A stretch of 8,713 nucleotides of DNA from Gammaproteobacteria bacterium (GTDB lineage Bacteria > Pseudomonadota > Gammaproteobacteria > UWMA-0217): assembly GCA_011330835.1 (NCBI GenBank), contig DRPO01000214.1:1-8713 (forward strand). The letters are read 5' to 3'. The notes beneath the pieces were generated by a model that had not been told where the DNA came from, searched no databases, and saw nothing but the letters and a program-made list of their open reading frames with translations. Position 1 is the stretch's first letter; each line of letters starts with the position of its first letter. Position numbers and translations under genes: made by a program. Positions 1-5,246 of the stretch are shown here, in pieces.

Positions 1-21
1 ACCAGGCTGCGCTACACCCCG
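1..21 (-). tRNA. tRNA-Pro, 5' end only (cut by window edge)
   Basis: Read on the minus strand, bases 21 to 1 give CGGGGTGTAGCGCAGCCTGG plus T. This is the acceptor 5' strand, the U8 region and the D-stem start typical of bacterial tRNA-Pro, which shares the GTAGCGCAGC core. The anticodon lies outside the window, so the isoacceptor cannot be named. A well-formed promoter sits just upstream on the same strand (39-67), which supports the call and the direction. Confidence 0.85.
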
Positions 22-38
22 AATCGTCAAGGGCGTGC

Positions 39-67
39 ATCATACGCATGCGCCGGTAACTCGTCAA
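39..67 (-). promoter_or_regulatory. sigma70 promoter of the tRNA-Pro gene
   Basis: On the minus strand there is a -35 box TTGACG (67-62), an exact 17-base spacer and a -10 box TATGAT (44-39). Five of six bases match the consensus in each box. The bases after the -10 box are GC-rich (GCACGCCC). A GC-rich discriminator is known for stable-RNA promoters under stringent control. Transcription would start near base 32, giving a leader of about 10 bases before the tRNA. Confidence 0.75.
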
Positions 68-153
68 TCGACGGATCCGAAGCGCCAGGGGCATCCCTGC
101 CGGCAAAGACATTTCGGACTTTCACCGAAGTTCTCGCTCCTGGCCGCGCTGGA

Positions 154-247
154 CTGGATCCCGGCGTTCGCCGGGATGACATTGTTGAAATCGGTCGGGG
201 CGATGACCTCGAAGAAAACAGTCATCCCGGCGAACGCCGGGATCCAG
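154..247. repeat. Perfect 27-bp inverted repeat, dRS3-like 'VIPANAGIQ' type
   Basis: The arm at 154-180 is the exact reverse complement of the arm at 221-247, with a 40-base spacer. Each arm is itself nearly palindromic: ATCCCGGCG and CGCCGGGAT flank a two-base centre (158-177 in the left arm). Translation of such repeats gives the familiar spurious peptides WIPAFAGMT and VIPANAGIQ. It resembles the dRS3 repeats of Neisseria and similar dispersed repeats of other proteobacteria. As RNA it would form a 27-bp stem. No gene lies between the tRNA and folD, so it sits in neutral spacer DNA. Confidence 0.85.
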
Positions 248-265
248 AAACAATGCCACCAACCT

Positions 266-277
266 CCCTGATCAGGG
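266..277. repeat. 12-bp perfect palindrome upstream of folD
   Basis: CCCTGATCAGGG is a perfect palindrome. It is enclosed by a weaker outer pair, ACCAAC (258-263) with GTTGGT (295-300). It lies about 115 bases before the folD start, where an operator could lie, but no known regulator site is recognised and it may be chance. Confidence 0.3.
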
Positions 278-325
278 GGCTTCCCAAATACCCTGTTGGT
301 TATGGCCTGCGCCCGCCCCCACCGG

Positions 326-355
326 TTGCCCGAGCGCCTCTTGGCGTGCGATGAT
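326..355 (+). promoter_or_regulatory. Weak candidate folD promoter
   Basis: TTGCCC (326-331) is followed after 18 bases by GATGAT (350-355), preceded by TGC, which gives an extended -10-like context. A short GC hairpin lies in the spacer. The match is only moderate and no better pair was seen between 248 and 392. Confidence 0.22.
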
Positions 356-392
356 CGCGCCGACCTCCAATCACCCATTCAGGCAGTCACGC

Positions 393-1247
393 ATGAGCGC
401 AAAAGTGATTGACGGCAAAGCCGTTGCCGCCACCATTCGCCAGGACATCAAAACCAGCGTCGAGGCGCTGACCCGGGCCGGCGACCGCCCCCCCGGAATC
501 GCCGTCATCCTGGTCGGCGACGATCCCGCCTCACAGGTCTATGTGGGGCACAAGCGCAAGGCCTGCGACGAGGTCGGCTTCCACTCCGTCGCCCACACCT
601 TGCCGGCGGAGACGTCCCAGGCCGAACTGCTCGCCCTGATCGACCGATTCAACGAGGATCCCGATATCGACGGCATCCTGGTTCAATTGCCGCTGCCCGA
701 ACAGATCGACGCCGAAACCGTCATAGAACGCATTCACCCGGACAAGGATGTCGATGGCTTTCATCCGTACAACATCGGTCGACTGGCGGTGCGCATGCCG
801 CTGCTGCGCTCCTGCACGCCCTACGGCGTCATCCACCTGCTCGACCATATCGGCGAGACCTACAAGGGGCGCCACGCCGTCATCGTCGGCGCCTCCAATC
901 ATGTCGGTCGCCCAATGAGTCTGGAGCTGCTGCTCGCGGGCGCGACCACCACCGTCTGCCATCGCTTCACCAGCAACCTGGAAGAAATGGTCGGCTGCGC
1001 CGACATCCTGGTCGTCGCGGTGGGCAAGCCCGGCGTCGTCAAGGGAGAGTGGGTCAAGCCCGGCGCAACCGTCATCGACATCGGCATCAACCGCACCCCG
1101 GAAGGCAAGCTGGTCGGCGATGTCGATTTCGAAACGGCCCGACAACGCGCCGCCTGGATCACCCCGGTGCCCGGCGGCGTCGGCCCGATGACCGTCGCCA
1201 TCCTGATGCGGAATACGCTACAGGCCTACCGCGCCCGCATGGACTGA
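393..1247 (+). CDS. folD: Methylenetetrahydrofolate dehydrogenase / methenyltetrahydrofolate cyclohydrolase FolD
   Basis: FolD is a bifunctional cytosolic enzyme. It oxidises 5,10-methylene-THF with NADP+ and hydrolyses the methenyl product to 10-formyl-THF, feeding purine and formyl-methionine synthesis. The product is 284 residues, the usual length. Active-site residues fall at the E. coli positions: Y50 and K54 in YVGHKRKACDEVG, Q98 in LVQLPLP, and D121 in KDVDGF. The Rossmann segment is VIVGASNHVGRP (163-174), followed by VCHRFT, VAVGKPG, DIGINR and the C-terminal PVPGGVGPMT (258-267). An in-frame ATG at 351 would add 14 residues unlike the family, so the ATG at 393 is chosen; its Shine-Dalgarno site (AGGCAG, 381-386) is weak. 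The gene appears monocistronic. No T-run terminator is seen after it. Confidence 0.97.
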   Translation: MSAKVIDGKAVAATIRQDIKTSVEALTRAGDRPPGIAVILVGDDPASQVYVGHKRKACDEVGFHSVAHTLPAETSQAELLALIDRFNEDPDIDGILVQLPLPEQIDAETVIERIHPDKDVDGFHPYNIGRLAVRMPLLRSCTPYGVIHLLDHIGETYKGRHAVIVGASNHVGRPMSLELLLAGATTTVCHRFTSNLEEMVGCADILVVAVGKPGVVKGEWVKPGATVIDIGINRTPEGKLVGDVDFETARQRAAWITPVPGGVGPMTVAILMRNTLQAYRARMD

Positions 1248-1321
1248 CCCGGGCGGACCTCGACAGACCCGCGAAGCTCTACTAAGCTACTTTCGGTTGG
1301 CAGGGAGGATCCACAAAAGGA

Positions 1322-1380
1322 CAGGATCAGAGAATCCTGAACAGACAGGCTCGCCGCCTTCGACCGGCGCCGCACCTGTC
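1322..1380 (+). promoter_or_regulatory. Structured leader with two hairpins before the smORF-glycosyltransferase-bioA genes
   Basis: Hairpin 1 pairs CAGGAT (1322-1327) with ATCCTG (1334-1339) around a six-base loop. Hairpin 2 has an outer stem GACAGG (1344-1349) with CCTGTC (1375-1380) and an inner stem CGCCG (1352-1356) with CGGCG (1365-1369). The Shine-Dalgarno AGGAGG starts one base after hairpin 2. TCCTGA at 1335-1340 is complementary to TCAGGA at 1379-1384, so a competing fold could cover the ribosome site. No known riboswitch class is recognised. Regulation is an inference from the pairing alone. Confidence 0.35.
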
Positions 1381-1393
1381 AGGAGGAGTGAGT

Positions 1394-1495
1394 TTGGCCA
1401 TTTCCGATCGACCGCTGGCGCAAACGCCCGAGGATAATTTCCGCCGCCGCGCGCGCCACTGGCAAGGGCGGCGCGACGCCGGCTCCCCCGGATGA
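1394..1495 (+). CDS. Possible 33-residue small ORF or leader peptide, coupled to the glycosyltransferase
   Basis: A near-perfect Shine-Dalgarno AGGAGG (1381-1386) is followed after 7 bases by TTG (1394). An in-frame GTG at 1388 is too close to it. The frame runs 33 codons to a TGA (1493-1495) that overlaps the ATG of the next gene (1492) as ATGA. The peptide starts MAISDRPLAQTPEDNF, then turns arginine-rich (RRRARHWQGRRDA). It has no membrane segment or known motif. The glycosyltransferase has no ribosome site of its own, so reading this frame would deliver ribosomes to it. The protein may have no role beyond coupling. The ORF is short and the start is non-ATG, so the call is tentative. Confidence 0.4.
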   Translation: MAISDRPLAQTPEDNFRRRARHWQGRRDAGSPG

Positions 1496-2526
1496 AGATC
1501 TGCCACATCAACCTCGCCCGGGAATTCGGCGGTTCGGAGCGGCAAACCGAGCTATTGATCCGCGCGCTGGCGCCGAAGCCGGTGCGCCAGATCCTGCTGA
1601 CCCACCCCAGTTCGCCGCTGCTGACCCGCCTGGCCGATATCAACAACCTGGAATTCCGGCCCGCGCGCGGCCCCGGCCTGCTGCGGTTTTCCAAGTGCCA
1701 GCATTGCGACATTCTTCACGCCCACGAGATCAATGGCGCCCTGCTCGCCTATATCGCCCACAAGCGCTACCGCATTCCGTTCGCGCTCAGTTCGCGCTAC
1801 TTCAGCCCGCCGGAGAAACATCCCCTCGCCAAGGCGATCTTCAGCAACGTGGATCTCGTCTTCGCCCGTTCCCGCCGCATCGAGCAAATTCTGCGCCAAT
1901 GGAAACCGGATCTCGCGATCCGGACAATTCCCACCATGTGCGCCCACCTGAAAATCACCGAATCCTTCCGAGAAATCAACGCCCGCTACGCCGGCAAGTT
2001 CGTCATTGGCGCCAGCGACTGCCACAGCGGCAAAACCGACTCGGGCCTGTTCACCTGGATCGAGGCCGCCCGGCAGCTCAGCGCCCGCCACCCAGACATG
2101 CGTTTCGTCATCATCGGCGCGGATCGAACCGAACGCGCCGTCGGCCAACTCACTGAAGGACTGCCGATCGACATCCTCGCGCCCAAACGCAACCTGGGCG
2201 ACTACCTCAACTGCCTCGACCTGTACGTCGCGACCTCCAGTCACCACACCATCCAGACCCTGCTGGTGGACGCCATGGAACAGGAAATCCCCATCATCGC
2301 CACCGATTTCGAAGACGCCCGCAGCCTGATCCAGGACCAGATCAACGGCGCGCTGGTCCCCTCCGGCAGCGCCGGCGCGCTGGTCCGGGAGATCGAACGC
2401 ATCTACCTGGATGCCGACCTGCGCCAGCGGTTGGTGGTAGAATCGCGCCATCGCGTCCAGCAGCACTTTCCCGAGCTGCTCTGCGAGCGCTATTACGAAA
2501 GCTACCAGGACCTGCTGCCCCGTTGA
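1492..2526 (+). CDS. GT-B fold glycosyltransferase (GT4/WaaG-like), unusual active-site motif
   Basis: The product is 344 residues. The N-terminal half opens with MKICHINLAREFGGSERQ, the sugar-acceptor domain signature of GT-B enzymes (GGSER at 13-17), with HAHE at 76-79. The C-terminal nucleotide-sugar domain shows a strand, FVIGASD (170-176), the helix WIEAARQLSARHPDMRFVII (189-208) and the segment around 245-270. Family 4 enzymes normally carry a glutamate pair, E-x7-E, there. Here the positions are H252 and D260 (HTIQTLLVD), so the donor-binding motif is altered. There is no signal peptide or membrane helix; it probably acts at the inner face of the membrane on a cell-surface glycan such as LPS core, but the substrate is unknown. 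Its start overlaps the small ORF (ATGA) and its stop overlaps bioA (TTGA). Confidence 0.85.
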   Translation: MKICHINLAREFGGSERQTELLIRALAPKPVRQILLTHPSSPLLTRLADINNLEFRPARGPGLLRFSKCQHCDILHAHEINGALLAYIAHKRYRIPFALSSRYFSPPEKHPLAKAIFSNVDLVFARSRRIEQILRQWKPDLAIRTIPTMCAHLKITESFREINARYAGKFVIGASDCHSGKTDSGLFTWIEAARQLSARHPDMRFVIIGADRTERAVGQLTEGLPIDILAPKRNLGDYLNCLDLYVATSSHHTIQTLLVDAMEQEIPIIATDFEDARSLIQDQINGALVPSGSAGALVREIERIYLDADLRQRLVVESRHRVQQHFPELLCERYYESYQDLLPR

Positions 2527-3806
2527 AAACCGACAACGCCCACTGGCGCTCGTTCGACCGCCAGCACATCTGGCGCCCCTACGCCCCGCTCCCCGGCAAC
2601 GCCGACGCCTGGCTGGTTCGCCACGCCGAAGGCGTCGAGCTGACCCTCGACGACGGTCGCGCCCTGATCGACGGCATGGCCTCCTGGTGGTCAGTCATCC
2701 ACGGCTACAACCACCCGCGCCTCAATCAGGCCATCAGCGACCAGCTCGAAGCGTTCGCCCACGTCATGTTCGGCGGTCTGACCCACCAACCCGCCATCCA
2801 ACTGGCGCAACGCCTGATCGACATCGCGCCCGCCCCGCTCGACCGCGTCTTCTTCGCCGACTCCGGATCGGTCGCCGTCGAAGTCGCCATGAAAATGGCC
2901 ATCCAGCACCACGCCGCGCTCGGACAGCCGGAAAAACAACGCTTCCTCACCGTCCGCCGCGGCTACCACGGCGACACCTGCGGCGCCATGTCCGTCTGCG
3001 ACCCCGAAAACGGCATGCACCGCCTGTTCCACAAGGCCCTGCCGCAACAGTTCTTCGCCCCCGCCCCCGCGCTCGGAGCCTCCGATGACGACGCCGACAT
3101 CGCCGCCTTCGCCGACCTGCTGGAGCGCCATCACCGCCAGATCGCCGCCGTCATCATCGAACCCATCGTCCAGGGCGCCGGCGGCATGCGCATCTACCGC
3201 CCCGCCTACCTGAGCGCCGTCGCCGACCTCTGCCAGACCCACAACGTCCTGCTGATCGCCGACGAAATCGCCACCGGCTTCGGCCGCACCGGCGCCCTGT
3301 TCGCCTGCGAACACGCCAGCGTCACCCCCGACATCCTCTGCCTCGGCAAAGCCCTCACCGGCGGCTACCTCAGCCTCGCCGCCGTCCTCACCCACCGGGA
3401 GATTGCCGAAACCGTCTCCGCCAGCGAAGCCGGCGCCCTCATGCACGGTCCCACCTTCATGGCCAACCCCCTCGCCTGCGCCGTCGCCAACGCCAGCATC
3501 GACCTGCTGCTCGCGCAAGACTGGCGGGAAAAAGTGGGCAACATCGAAAAACAACTGATCGCCGAACTGGAACCCTGCCGCCAACTCCCCACCGTGCGCG
3601 ACGTCCGCTGCAAGGGCGCCATCGGCGTCGTCGAAATGAAATCCCCAAAAGACATCGAAGGGCTGCAACCCCGATTCGTCGAACTCGGCGTCTGGATCCG
3701 CCCCTTCTCCAACCTCGTCTACATCATGCCGCCGTATATCATCGAAACAGAACAAATCACCCGGCTCACCAGCGCCATCCATCAAGTGTTGTCGGAGAAG
3801 GCATAG
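2523..3806 (+). CDS. bioA: Adenosylmethionine-8-amino-7-oxononanoate aminotransferase BioA
   Basis: BioA is a PLP enzyme of biotin synthesis that moves the amino group of S-adenosylmethionine to 7-keto-8-aminopelargonate, making diaminopelargonate. The product is 427 residues, the usual size. Visible residues include Y20 in HIWRPY, the tryptophan pair W55-W56 in MASWWSVIHGYNHP, the GSVAVEVAMKMA loop (115-126), Y148 in GYHGD, D247 in ADEIATGFGRTG, the PLP lysine K276 in CLGKALTGG, and R393 in VWIRPF, which binds substrate carboxylate. It starts at TTG; the glycosyltransferase stop lies within TTGA. No ATG fits before residue 52, which would remove essential residues, so TTG stands. The ribosome site is weak, so coupling to the upstream gene is likely. 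The other bio genes are not adjacent, and no BirA-type operator is visible. Confidence 0.96.
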   Translation: MKTDNAHWRSFDRQHIWRPYAPLPGNADAWLVRHAEGVELTLDDGRALIDGMASWWSVIHGYNHPRLNQAISDQLEAFAHVMFGGLTHQPAIQLAQRLIDIAPAPLDRVFFADSGSVAVEVAMKMAIQHHAALGQPEKQRFLTVRRGYHGDTCGAMSVCDPENGMHRLFHKALPQQFFAPAPALGASDDDADIAAFADLLERHHRQIAAVIIEPIVQGAGGMRIYRPAYLSAVADLCQTHNVLLIADEIATGFGRTGALFACEHASVTPDILCLGKALTGGYLSLAAVLTHREIAETVSASEAGALMHGPTFMANPLACAVANASIDLLLAQDWREKVGNIEKQLIAELEPCRQLPTVRDVRCKGAIGVVEMKSPKDIEGLQPRFVELGVWIRPFSNLVYIMPPYIIETEQITRLTSAIHQVLSEKA

Positions 3807-3823
3807 CGAAGAAACGTACAGTC

Positions 3824-3841
3824 GATTCCGCATTCGGAATC
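3824..3841 (+). terminator. Hairpin after bioA, possible weak terminator
   Basis: GATTCCG (3824-3830) and CGGAATC (3835-3841) form a perfect 7-bp stem with loop CATT, 18 bases after the bioA stop. No T-run follows, so it is not a classical intrinsic terminator. The large palindrome starting at 3854 may also contribute to ending the transcript. Confidence 0.35.
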
Positions 3842-3853
3842 CGGCCCGCTGGT

Positions 3854-4018
3854 TATACCTCTTGCGTTCAAGAATACCCCATTCAGGCCACGCATCTTTT
3901 CGCCGATAGCTGCGTTGTAAAAACTTGCCATAGCCCCACTATGCCTGCGTTTTTACGCCTTGCTCTCGACGAAAACCTACGCGTCCTGAATGGGGTATTC
4001 TTGAACGCCAGAGGTATA
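3854..4018 (+). mobile_element. MITE-like palindromic element, copy A (165 bp)
   Basis: Terminal inverted repeats of 34 bp (3854-3887 and 3985-4018) match with one mismatch, starting TATACCTCT. The interior continues as an imperfect palindrome to the tip CATAG-CCCCA-CTATG, centred at 3936, the exact midpoint. The whole element could therefore fold into one long hairpin. It has no transposase. Short ORFs inside it (product starting MPAFLRLALDEN) are by-products of the repeat. The ends read TA-TACC...GGTA-TA, compatible with a TA target duplication as for IS630/Tc1-type transposition, which is an inference. About 85% of positions match copy B, without gaps (24 differences counted by eye). Confidence 0.85.
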
Positions 4019-4324
4019 GTTTCTCTTGCTCATTTTTTCTTTGTACCACGCGGGATCTCTCCGCATGGGCAAGACAGCAATAACATAGGCGACTTCCTCC
4101 ACGACATCATAGTATATGGAATATGGAAATCTCCTGGATAGCATTCTGTAATACCCATATTCCTTACGATGTATGCCGGCATAGACAAGCAAAGACTCTA
4201 TGTCCGATATCAGACTATCCCAAAAATACTCGCCAACGCCTCGCTCCTGGCTTTCATAGAAATCCCTTCCATCACAAAGATCCATTTCCGCGTCGCGCGA
4301 TATTTGAATTCCTTTGACATTCAT
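3977..4324 (-). CDS. RelE/ParE-family toxin with element-derived C-terminal tail
   Basis: The product is 115 residues. The core has the ParE/RelE layout: helical N-terminal part FYESQERGVGEYFWDSL (22-38), then DIESLLVYAGIHRKEYGYYR (41-60), and the strand region RRFPYSIYYDVVEEVAYVIA (64-83) ending in AVLPMRRDPAWYKEKM (83-98). Family members act as mRNA interferases or gyrase poisons; which applies here cannot be told. The start ATG (4324-4322) overlaps the antitoxin stop as ATGA, so the two are translated together. An upstream in-frame start at 4420 lies inside the antitoxin gene and is rejected. Residues 103-115 (YTSGVQEYPIQDA) and the stop are encoded by the terminal repeat of copy A. The original end was probably near residue 102, and activity with this tail is uncertain. 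Confidence 0.83.
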   Translation of the reverse strand: MNVKGIQISRDAEMDLCDGRDFYESQERGVGEYFWDSLISDIESLLVYAGIHRKEYGYYRMLSRRFPYSIYYDVVEEVAYVIAVLPMRRDPAWYKEKMSKRNYTSGVQEYPIQDA

Positions 4325-4527
4325 CTTCCATGCTTTGATTTTAGTTCTTCGACCGATATGAAATCCGTTTCTCCTTCCTTGATTTTCCGCCTCCTGCTGG
4401 AAAGAATATCCCGATGCCACTCTGGAGACTCGATTTCAGAGGATTCTCGGATAAGTGAATCCCATATTGCCTCCATTGCCTGAAGGCGCTCTATCTTGCT
4501 CATTCTTGATATTTCGGTGATATTCAT
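4321..4527 (-). CDS. Addiction-module antitoxin, Unstab_antitox-type
   Basis: The product is 68 residues. The N-terminal helix MNITEISRMSKIERLQAMEA leads into IWDSLIRES, matching the 'L..s..ERl.l.eaIWdSl' pattern of the small putative addiction-module antitoxins. The C-terminal part, SPEWHRDILSSRRRKIKEGE (34-53), matches the 'p.wh...l..R......G' stretch thought to wrap the toxin. It lies directly upstream of the toxin with an ATGA overlap, the classic order. A good ribosome site (AGAGGT on the minus strand) sits about 7 bases before the ATG. The antitoxin binds and neutralises its partner and usually represses its own promoter; no operator was recognised. The leader upstream falls in repeat copy B. 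Confidence 0.82.
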   Translation of the reverse strand: MNITEISRMSKIERLQAMEAIWDSLIRESSEIESPEWHRDILSSRRRKIKEGETDFISVEELKSKHGR

Positions 4528-4543
4528 CTTTATTACCTCTACT

Positions 4544-4708
4544 CGTACTTCTCGCGACCAGGAATACCCCGTTCAGGGTGCGTGGATTTTCGTCGAGAGC
4601 AAGGCGCAATAACGCAGGCATAGTGGGGCTACGTCAAGTTTTTGCAACGCAGCTATCGGCGAAAAGACGCGCGCCATGAATGGGGTATTCTTGATCGCGA
4701 GAAGTATA
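4544..4708 (-). mobile_element. MITE-like palindromic element, copy B (165 bp), inverted relative to copy A
   Basis: Its reverse complement aligns without gaps to copy A over all 165 bases with 24 differences. Ends are TACTTCTCGCGA at 4546-4557 and the matching complement at 4695-4706. The outer end keeps TATA (4705-4708); the inner end has CGTA instead. The terminal repeats differ from each other more than those of copy A, so copy B may be older. It begins 17 bases beyond the stop of the GcvR-like gene and ends 16 bases before the antitoxin start, so the antitoxin transcript must start in or cross it. It has no coding capacity beyond repeat-derived short ORFs. Confidence 0.83.
4609..4637 (-). 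promoter_or_regulatory. Weak candidate promoter for the antitoxin-toxin pair, inside copy B
   Basis: On the minus strand TTGACG (4637-4632) is followed after 17 bases by CGTTAT (4614-4609), which shares three of six bases with the -10 consensus. Copy A has TTGCCA at the matching place, so the better -35 box is particular to copy B. Transcripts would carry a leader of about 75 bases. Evidence is weak. Confidence 0.2.
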
Positions 4709-4724
4709 CTAAGACAAACGATAG

Positions 4725-5246
4725 TCAAGCCGGCTCCAGCGAAGCGTCGATAAACAATTCATCGCAAAACGCGACAAACGCTTGCCGCAGCTCCGCGATC
4801 TTCTCGCCCGCGGGAACCTCGACGATCATGTCCAGCGCGAACATCGGCGTGCCGCTGTGGGCGGCGGCGTAGGTTTCGGTCGAAAGGCTTTCGATATTGA
4901 TATTGCGTCGGGAAAAGAAATCGGTCACCGCGTTGACGATGCCGGGATGATCCATCGACAACGCCTCGACGTGATACCGCAGAACCTCGCCGCCGGGCTC
5001 GCGTCTTTCGGTGCGGCGCGTCTGGATGGAAAGCCCGGTTCGTTCACCGATCCGGGCCTTGTCGTCCTCCAGCGCTTCAATGACAGCCGGCTCGCCCGAC
5101 ACCAGCATGATGATGGCGAATTCCCCGCCCAGCACCGCCATGCGGCTTTCTTCGAGATTGCCGCCCTGGTCGGCGATGGCGCGAGTCAGGGACTGAACGA
5201 TGCCCGATCGATCCTCGCCCACTCCGGTCAGCAACAGATGCGCCAT
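4725..5246 (-). CDS. gcvR: GcvR-like double ACT-domain protein (glycine cleavage repressor family)
   Basis: The product is 173 residues with two ACT domains. The first spans about 3-75 (GVGEDRSGIVQSLTRAIADQ at 8-27, then GGNLEESRMAVLGGEFAIIM at 28-47). The second spans about 90-165 (DHPGIVNAVTDFFSRRNINI at 99-118, then the strand FALDMIVEVP). In E. coli GcvR binds glycine and blocks the activator GcvA, silencing the glycine cleavage operon; here that role is inferred from similarity, and no gcvA is in the window. Start choice: the region reads GAGGTGGCGTGATG. The GTG (5249) sits only 3 bases from the ribosome site, while the ATG (5246) is well spaced and gives the family-like start MAHLLLTGVG. 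The start overlaps the stop of the DUF533 gene, so the two are coupled. Confidence 0.82.
   Translation of the reverse strand: MAHLLLTGVGEDRSGIVQSLTRAIADQGGNLEESRMAVLGGEFAIIMLVSGEPAVIEALEDDKARIGERTGLSIQTRRTERREPGGEVLRYHVEALSMDHPGIVNAVTDFFSRRNINIESLSTETYAAAHSGTPMFALDMIVEVPAGEKIAELRQAFVAFCDELFIDASLEPA

Noticed and set aside
35..378. Two short ORFs with PAFAGMT and VIPANAGIQ peptides
   Set aside because: They are translations of the 27-bp inverted repeat, a known source of spurious gene calls.
351..392. Upstream ATG at 351 as folD start
   Set aside because: The 14 extra residues do not fit FolD proteins, and the ATG at 393 gives E. coli numbering for all active-site residues.
373..394. ACCCATTCAGGC...CACGCAT before folD, resembling the element arm at 3877-3894
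   Set aside because: The match is about 18 bases with a three-base insertion and has no neighbouring element sequence, so chance is likely.
1260..1285. TCGACA and TACTAA as a promoter for the smORF-glycosyltransferase-bioA unit
   Set aside because: The spacer is only 14 bases, too short for a sigma70 promoter.
2691..3833. Minus-strand frame of 380 codons opposite bioA
   Set aside because: Its product is a G/D/V/E-rich shadow translation. BioA on the plus strand is complete with all catalytic residues.
3941..4141. ORF starting MPAFLRLALDEN, and the similar one at 4436-4621 on the minus strand
   Set aside because: Both arise from the matching arms of copies A and B. Past the element they continue as unrelated antisense or shifted reading of the toxin and antitoxin genes.
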